Source: Geosiphon pyriformis (taxonomy: Eukaryota > Glomeromycota > Glomeromycetes > Archaeosporales > Geosiphonaceae). From it: 64,000 bases of DNA. Made by a program: the position numbers and the translations under genes. The notes beneath the pieces were generated by a model, which had not been told where the DNA came from, did no database searches, and saw only the letters and a list, made by a program, of their open reading frames with translations. Each line of letters begins with the position of its first letter. Within the stretch, counting starts at the first letter, position 1. The stretch is taken from contig JAAOMT010000129.1 of the NCBI GenBank assembly GCA_016748015.1, forward strand, positions 607,280-671,279, given 5' to 3'. This document shows positions 57,106 through 64,000 of the stretch, in pieces.

Positions 57106-60100
57106 CTTTTTAGAGAAAACAAAACTTAAATATACTATATTACATGTAAAAACATTAGCTTTGTTATTACCAATGTTTTTTAAATAATTCTTGACTTTTA
57201 TCCATTTAATTAAAATATTCTTAGTTTTAATCAAATTAATTATATAATGTCTTTTTATTTAGTATTTGTTTCAAAAATTCAATAAATACAGCTTGAATTC
57301 TAAAGTATACACATTTAAAACTGCTTAACTGTTCATATACATAACTACTAAGCAAGATAAAAGCATATATTTCAATATTAAAGCAATTGCTTAAAGTTTT
57401 GTTAATGTAAAAGATAGCAATCTATATATTTTAACATCTAGAAAAATAAACCACCATCCCATCAACAACCTTTGTAGTACCCAATAGTTTTAAAAATTCA
57501 TCTATGTAATATTAAAAACATCAGTTTACAGTCTGAATAAATGTTCCCAAATATTCAAAAAATTATCCAAATAAATAACATTCAAACAATCAAAAACAAG
57601 ATTAATTTTACTAATTTCAATCAAATAATTATTTATATAAATTGAAACTTTCTTAAATCACAAAGATATAGAATTCTTAGAACTCAATTTTTTTTAATAA
57701 TAAAAAATTTTCCAATCTACAACTAATCTATGCTTATTTAACAATTTGTTACCAAAGACAATATTAAAGTGCTTTAAAAAGGGAACCATATTATAATACA
57801 AAAAATTATTTAAAATCTTAAATATAGAAAAGCAATCTGTATTATAAAATGCACCGAACAAGTTGTTGGCTAAGAAAATCTTGTTATTTAACAAAATTTT
57901 GATAATACTTACCAAAAAATTATTCACAAAACTGACTCTTAGTCTAATAAAATACTACAGAAAATTCATTAAAACTCATTCCAAAACTTGCAAATTCAGA
58001 AAACAATATTCAAACAATAAACTAAAAATATTAGATGTATTAAAAAATCTAATTAGCCTTCTGTTTGTATCTGTTTAAATTTTTTTAGTCCATAAAGAAA
58101 AAAGTAATGCAAAATCTTATTAAAAAAATTTTTTGGCAGATTGGCCTTAGACTTTAATTTTTTTCTTAACATAACATTTTACTTTTGATATACTCTTAAA
58201 TATAAAACTAAACTGTATTCAATAACTAATAATAGATTATAAGACCACTAAAACCAAATAAAAAAATTGTTTATTAGACAATATTTTCCTGAGAATTAAG
58301 TTAGAAAAAAACTTGACATCTGAATATGCTTTAACAAAATTAAACTTAAATAAGTCTTTTGTTAACAGAAAAATATCCAAATATCTGTAAGACTTACTTT
58401 ACCTAACTATAGAAATTGGCTGATTACTAATGTGCAAAAAAGCATTTATAATCTTTTGATTGATAAGAATTATCATAGTCTTATCATTATTGATAAAAAT
58501 ATTATTAATCTTAAAGAACTTATTAACAATATTCAAAATATACTGTATTAAAGCTTAATTATTTCTTATTCAAATCATATTATTAACAAATACATTCTTA
58601 CAAAAAATAAAGATTTGCTTTTATTTACTTTTATTTTGTCTGTTTTTATCACAAAGTTTAAATTAATTTTGTATCTACACAAACACTTTTGTTTTTTAAC
58701 CTTACATAGCAAAGAATTATAAAAATTTTTTCACAAAAGTGATGAAAAAACTTTGTCTTAATCTAATCTATCCAGCATTCTATACTCATTTGAAAAACTA
58801 AAATTAGTTATCACTCTGTTAATTCTGTTTACATATATATTTTTAAAAAACTTAATAAACTTATTACACATCTTTATCTATTTTAAACTAGCTTTTAAGT
58901 GCTATTATCCAACAGAATTGTAAGCTTTACGTATGTTTTACAAGACCAGCCAAATTTTCTAACCTTTTTCCAAAGTATTTTCTACTATTGATCTAACTGC
59001 AAACACAGAAAATTGAGTTAATGTGTTTTTTAAAACTAAGAAGTTATTCTTATAAAAAACATTACACTTAGTACAAACAGATAAAATACAGTTTAACAAA
59101 ATCTTAGATAGTATTTTTTTAGCTATTTTAATAAGTACAATAGGCTATGTATTTATTAAAATGTCTTCCCAATTGTATGGTTTGAAGATCATTAAAACTC
59201 ACACTTTTTTTCAAAATGTCAAAACTTCATTAATTATCAAACAAAAATTAAATAAACTTAATAAGCAATTTAATATTATATTACTATAATACTTTCAAAA
59301 TTCATTTAATATGCTTAATAAACTGGCTGTTTTGCTATTAAGTAGGCTATCAATTATTATAATTAGCTTATATATATTGATTTTATTCATAATCTCAAAA
59401 AAAGTATTTTTTTTTACATAATTTAATAATGCATATTATCTAAACTAAGTAGTAAACAGTATAGAAACATATTGTATTTTTTTGTCTAATTTGCTATAAT
59501 TTTATTAACTTTAAGCTTTATTTCTTTTGGCTCCAGAATCAACTTCTTTCTAATTATCAAATAGTTCAAAATTATCTTATGAAAAGGCTGATTTAGAATA
59601 TTTTTAATCATGTTTTTCTTATTAGAACTGAAGTTCACTATTTGTTTTTTGATTATCTTTTTGATGACTGTATTTTTAACAATTTTTAATTTATAATACT
59701 TGGATATTTTATATTTTTTTCTGACTAATAACAAATGTTTAATAGCATCTGCTAAATTTATACTATTCTAAATCATAAATACAACCTTAAATATTTCTTT
59801 GTTATTAATTATTAACTATTTTATAAGAAAACAATCAAATTCAAACTTGTTGCTTACATCTAATTTTTTTATAATCCTAGCAACCAGTAATTTTAAACCA
59901 AAAAATTTTGATAATTGCTTATTTTTTGAGCATTCAAACTTATTGATCCAAAGTTTAAAGAAAGTAATATTTACTAAATCCACTATTATCTCTTTCAAAC
60001 TTTTTTATATGTCATTTAATTTGTTAAAAGCTTTTATATTTGCAAATTTATTCACTACTAACAACAATTTAGCTGAAACATATTTCTTGAAACAGATTTA

Positions 60101-60643
60101 TTTGGCCTAATTTACACTCTTAATATTAAACTTCCAATAATCTTTGTTTGCTTACTTGTAAATATTATTTAGATATATATTCAAAAAATCTTTCAAACTA
60201 ACTAAAACTACAATTGCTTTATAATTTGTAACAAAAAATTCAGAAACACTGCCAATTTCACATATTATAACTGCTAATAACAAATTTTTACTAATAAAAA
60301 TGCAATCAATAATCTTCTTGGCTTTTCTAAAATTATTTTAAGTAGAAACTTTTATCAAAGAATGTTTCTTAAGTAAATTAACTAAACCTATATCTGAACA
60401 TTTCTTAAAGCTTGCACTTTATTTAGAATTATTTTTATTAAAATTATTATTTAAAATCATAAAAAAACTAAAATTAACAACTTTGAAAATAATAGAATTA
60501 ATATTAAAAGCTTGATTAAATTGCAAACTAGCAAATACACTAACATATAAACCCAAAATTATAATCAAAAAAATAAATTGAAATTAAATAATCTGGAATC
60601 TTATTCACCTTTGATATATACTGAGCCAAAAAATTGTTCATAA
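57106..60643 (-). mobile_element. LINE copy 3, 5' part
   Basis: Minus-strand LINE: RNase H region about 57110-57700, the NNFLVSIIKILLNNKIFLANNL segment (57927-57860), reverse transcriptase about 57950-59200, endonuclease from about 59450 to 60640 (NNFLAQYISKVNKIPDYLISIYF). Heavily decayed. It ends inside the endonuclease against the LTR of element 2, and the rest may continue beyond that element outside the window. Confidence 0.8.
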
Positions 60644-61467
60644 TATTACTCATAGAATATAGGAAATATAGTATTATTAGCCAGTAAATATTAGCCAATC
60701 AGATGTAGATGTAATAAATATGGAATTCCACAATTTCTCTCAGAAGAATTGAAGGATTCCAGGAATTTTAGGATTCTCTGACAAAGAATCGCAGGATTTT
60801 AGAAATCCCAGGATTCCTGTCACAAAGAATTGAGGAATTAAGGAATCTCAATTATGTATATATAGCAGTAGAATTAGAAGCTAAAAAGACAGATCTCAAA
60901 AGTTTAAGTTTAAATCGAAGCAACTCTCCAAATCACAATTATCTAATAAATAACTATTTTATTATCTTAACTCCATTTCGACTATCAACACTTCATGTTG
61001 ATAGTAATTCACACTTAACCACATTGGAACAATAGCTCTTGATCATGGCTATTGACAAAATACTAACTTGTAAATTGTCTTGGCTTATTTCTTTTTTTTT
61101 TTTTTTTCTTTATTTTCTTGTTTTAAGTTTATTGTTGTTTACTAACTCTATTGAGGATTAATACACAGGGCACTGATATCAGAATAAACGTAACTGGTAA
61201 AAGATCCAGGAATAAGGGTAGAACACTCAATTGAGGATAGCTTACCAGGAAGAATACCGGCCATCAAGCTGAGAAAGAAATTGACAAAACTGTGGTTTTG
61301 GGAAGCTATGGATAAAACTATTATCATTGAATTTCTGTCCATTATATAAAAAACTCAACCAAAACCTTCAGATACAAACCATTAGATCATTATCAACCAC
61401 AACTCGATTTGAGCACCAAGTTATGGGTTTTTATTTAATCCAACCAAAGAAATATTCACCTGTAACA
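60644..61467 (+). repeat. 5' LTR of gypsy element 2 (family B)
   Basis: 824 bp, TATTAC (expected TGTTAC) to GTAACA. Same LTR family as 1-414 and 51987-52824 and distinct from family A. Contains GAATTCC-like motifs (about 60720-60838), TATA (about 60852-60865) and a T(16-17) run. Confidence 0.9.
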
Positions 61468-61468
61468 T

Positions 61469-61513
61469 TTGGTGCTTCCTGTGAGGTATAATTCTACAGA
61501 GAACCAGCACCAA
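61469..61513 (+). promoter_or_regulatory. Primer-binding-site stem-loop of element 2
   Basis: TTGGTGCT (61469-61476) pairs perfectly with AGCACCAA (61506-61513). The inner stem around CTGT/ACAG is partly kept, with G-U pairs. Same position and layout as in element 1. Confidence 0.6.
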
Positions 61514-61526
61514 CACAAATCTAAAC

Positions 61527-63290
61527 ATGGCAGAATCAGAAAATATAGGAGCAAACCATTTAGGATTTGCAAAATCTTTGTTTCAACAATACAACCAACA
61601 ATTAGGATTAAACAGTAATCATTACCCAGCTGAATCAGCCTTCAACTTCTACGTTAACAACAAAATTACTGAATGCTTAGGAGGAACAGTTAACATTGAA
61701 GCAGCAAGAGAAAACTTTTACACAGAATTATTCCAACACATCAACTTACCAAAGAACTATAGTTTTGCATCAATAATCAGAGAAATCAACCAAACTATTA
61801 AAAAGTACACTCAACAACAATTTCCTATTACCTATGCAGACAAAGGTAAAAGAAAAATACAAACACCAGCAGCAACACTAAAAAGAATACAGTTACTTAG
61901 TTGGAAGAAACACAGAGTAGAATCACCAACCACTTTATCATATCACTACACACCTGGAAGTGCCATTAACATCTCATCAGCACACGCATCCACCTCAAAT
62001 GCAACATCAACATTTGGAAGATTTCAGTTCCAAAGCAAACAATAGAAAGAAGACTTACTAGGACCATATGGAGCATATTTTGAAGGATTTAAATCACAAT
62101 CTTCAACGCCATCAGGAATTTGATCACTAATATCCCAACCAGATTTCGGAGCCACTACTCCATGAGAATTATCAGAGGAAGAAGAAGAAGGAAGTGAAGA
62201 TTAAGGATTCACTTACCAAAACCCAATTTCAGAAAACTCGGAATTTGAAACCCTGAATTTTCAAATCCCGATAAACTCAAATTTAGAAAATTCAGAAAAT
62301 GCAACTCCGAATATCCAAACACCACAAAACCCGAACAAATTAATCAGAATAACTTACCTCCGAATATTGCCATCAATCAACCACCAATTAATCCAATAGC
62401 CAAATCCATTCAGCAGCCACTTCAACTACCACCTCAACAAAATCAACAACCATTTCAACAGCCACCACAACCACTCAACTTAGATTCAATGGTCTATGTA
62501 CCAATTGCGAAACTGGATAATTTTACTAGCAAAGAGGACGACACTCAAGTATGGCTGAATAATGTGGAAAAAGCCATCACAGCCAATAGATGAAATGACA
62601 CCCAAGCAATACAAGCCATTCCCTATTTTTTCAAAGATACTGCCAATTCATAGTATCAGAGCTTGATCAATAAACCACAAAACTTCAATGCCTTCAAAAT
62701 GGAATTTTTATAATACTTCAGCAACAATAATAGTATTAACCACCTAGTCAATACATTCACCACCATGAAACAAGAAGAAACTAAAGCAGTCACCACTTAC
62801 CTGGGATGCTTCCATAGAAATCTGCACCAGATCTAGGCAATTAATGCCAACTATTTCACAGCACCACAGATCCTCAACCAGTTTATCTGTGGCCTGTGCA
62901 GCAGCATCTTGCAACATGTACGCCCATTGCATCTAGGCACTCTTCAAGAGGCAGTCACACATGCCAGAGATTTCGAATCAGCTGAGTCCAAAGCCAATTA
63001 CACCCATGCCATAAACCTAGTAATGAATGGATCATCTGAATTAGATTCCAAATTGAAACAATTTAGTGATTCAATTAATCAGAAATTAGAGAGATACTTA
63101 GCTAACAATTGTGCTATTTATCAACCACCACAACAACGTAATAATCCAGGAAACACGAATCGTTTGCAAAATCAGTCATGTCTATTATCATCATCAGCAG
63201 CGCCTAATTAGTCATGGCAGCCAGAAACACATGTTTGCCACAATTGTGGTAAACAAGGACACATAAGAGCAGATTGCAGATTTTATAGCA
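61527..63290 (+). pseudogene. gag of gypsy element 2
   Basis: ATG at 61527, 14 nt after the stem-loop. First frame 172 aa (MAESENIGANHLGFAKSL..., NYSFASIIREINQTIKKYTQQQF) to a TAG that stands for a Gln. The same frame goes on through an acidic and Gln/Pro-rich part. Another frame holds the capsid end (62909-63211: VTHARDFESAESKANYTHAINL) and the knuckle CHNCGKQGHIRADC (63236-63277, CCHC intact). Structural protein of the virus-like particle that packages element RNA. Confidence 0.85.
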
Positions 63291-63879
63291 ACAATTCACA
63301 ATTGGGAAATCAATATCAAAACCCGATCACAGATTTCAGACTCAGAATCACTACCCAAATCAAGCCCAATATCAAACCACTTACCTGCCCATAATGCAGC
63401 AGCTAATCTATTAACCACCAGTATATCAACCTCCAATTTATCAGCCGCAACCACCAACAATTTATCAACTGCAACCACCAGTCATTTATCAGCTATAGTC
63501 TCAAGTAATTTATCAACCTCAATTAATTCAGACACCACCCCAAAATTCAGTTAATATGACATCAGGCCACTTCAGACCTAGAATCACACAAAACTGGAAA
63601 TCGGCAATGGTTGTCCACCAACTGATCCCCAGTTCTTCTAACCCACCATCAGGATCGTGTTCTTGGAATTCGGATATTAGTGCCATCCAAAACCCGAATT
63701 CCCAGAACTATTTAAGTCTCCTGGTTATCTCAGAAGACGCCACTTCTGACAATTCAGAAACCAACCAACAAGCGACACTTACCAGCAACATACCTCCAGC
63801 CACTGTTACCAACAATAAATCCTTAGCAGCCATTTTCCCTTTTGAACTTAAGAAACCATTCCCATTACTATTATTCAAT

Positions 63880-64000
63880 GGAGCCGTCCTCAAAGAAAAA
63901 TCCATCACAGTGATGTACACTGATGTGAAAGTAGATGGACACCCTATCAAATTCATCCTTGATAGTGGTTCAGCAGGCAGCATCATTACCAAGCAACTCA
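63880..64000 (+). pseudogene. Aspartic protease of gypsy element 2, cut by the window edge
   Basis: VKVDGHPIKFILDSGSAGSIITKQL with the catalytic Asp-Ser-Gly at 63961-63969. Nothing of the following pol is visible, so it cannot be seen whether this element also has the dUTPase. Confidence 0.8.

Larger units (their letters stand above)
60644..64000 (+). mobile_element. Ty3/gypsy retrotransposon, element 2, runs off the window
   Basis: 5' LTR, primer-site stem-loop, gag and beginning of protease. Better preserved than element 1, with an intact start codon and an intact protease Asp-Ser-Gly, but with in-frame stops. Confidence 0.9.

Overview
The window looks like nuclear DNA of an arbuscular mycorrhizal (Glomeromycota, Rhizophagus-like) fungus. 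It is very AT-rich. Its genes are cut by many short introns (roughly 50-180 nt), it is full of A/T microsatellites, and its right half is packed with retroelements. The coding style of the LINE (GT-rich sense strand) and of the Ty3/gypsy gag-pol is the kind I associate with that group. The assignment is an inference from gene content and style, not a database result.

Layout. 1-950 holds retroelement scraps (an LTR end and a LINE 3' end). About 1,570-31,840 is a block with no recognisable transposon, holding nine gene models: ACMSD (+), KIN17 (-), an lysophosphatidate acyltransferase (+), a small C2H2 zinc-finger protein (+), a phage T4-like ATP-dependent DNA ligase with a mitochondrial-type leader (+), hydroxymethylbilane synthase (-), a membrane-anchored P-loop ATPase (-), an unidentified acidic coiled-coil protein (+), an alginate-lyase-fold protein broken by a 314-base assembly gap (-), and VMP1 (-), i.e. 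ten loci if the gapped one is counted. I rebuilt the exons by hand and the reading phases close across every complete multi-exon model. Intergenic space is filled with microsatellites and little else.

At about 32,330 the character changes abruptly. From there to the end the window is retroelements: a very decayed LINE (copy 1, +), a younger 5'-truncated LINE (copy 2, +) carrying a 972-bp inverted-repeat insertion, and a third LINE (copy 3, -) split by a 10.8-kb Ty3/gypsy element. That element has a solo LTR of a different LTR family, in reverse orientation, inside its own pol. A second, better-preserved gypsy element (5' LTR, gag, start of protease) runs off the right edge. Near-pure A/T blocks separate the elements.

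What stands out: the first gypsy element carries a dUTPase-like domain and Cys-rich zinc-finger-like segments between protease and reverse transcriptase, plus an extra reading frame after integrase. Both gypsy elements have a stem-loop starting just after the 5' LTR, one arm of which is the expected primer-binding site. In the gene block, the most interesting points are two microexons (11 and 13 nt), a GC-AG intron, a splice donor inside a GTGA microsatellite, and alternative acceptors that would either end a short protein or join a mitochondrial leader to the DNA ligase.
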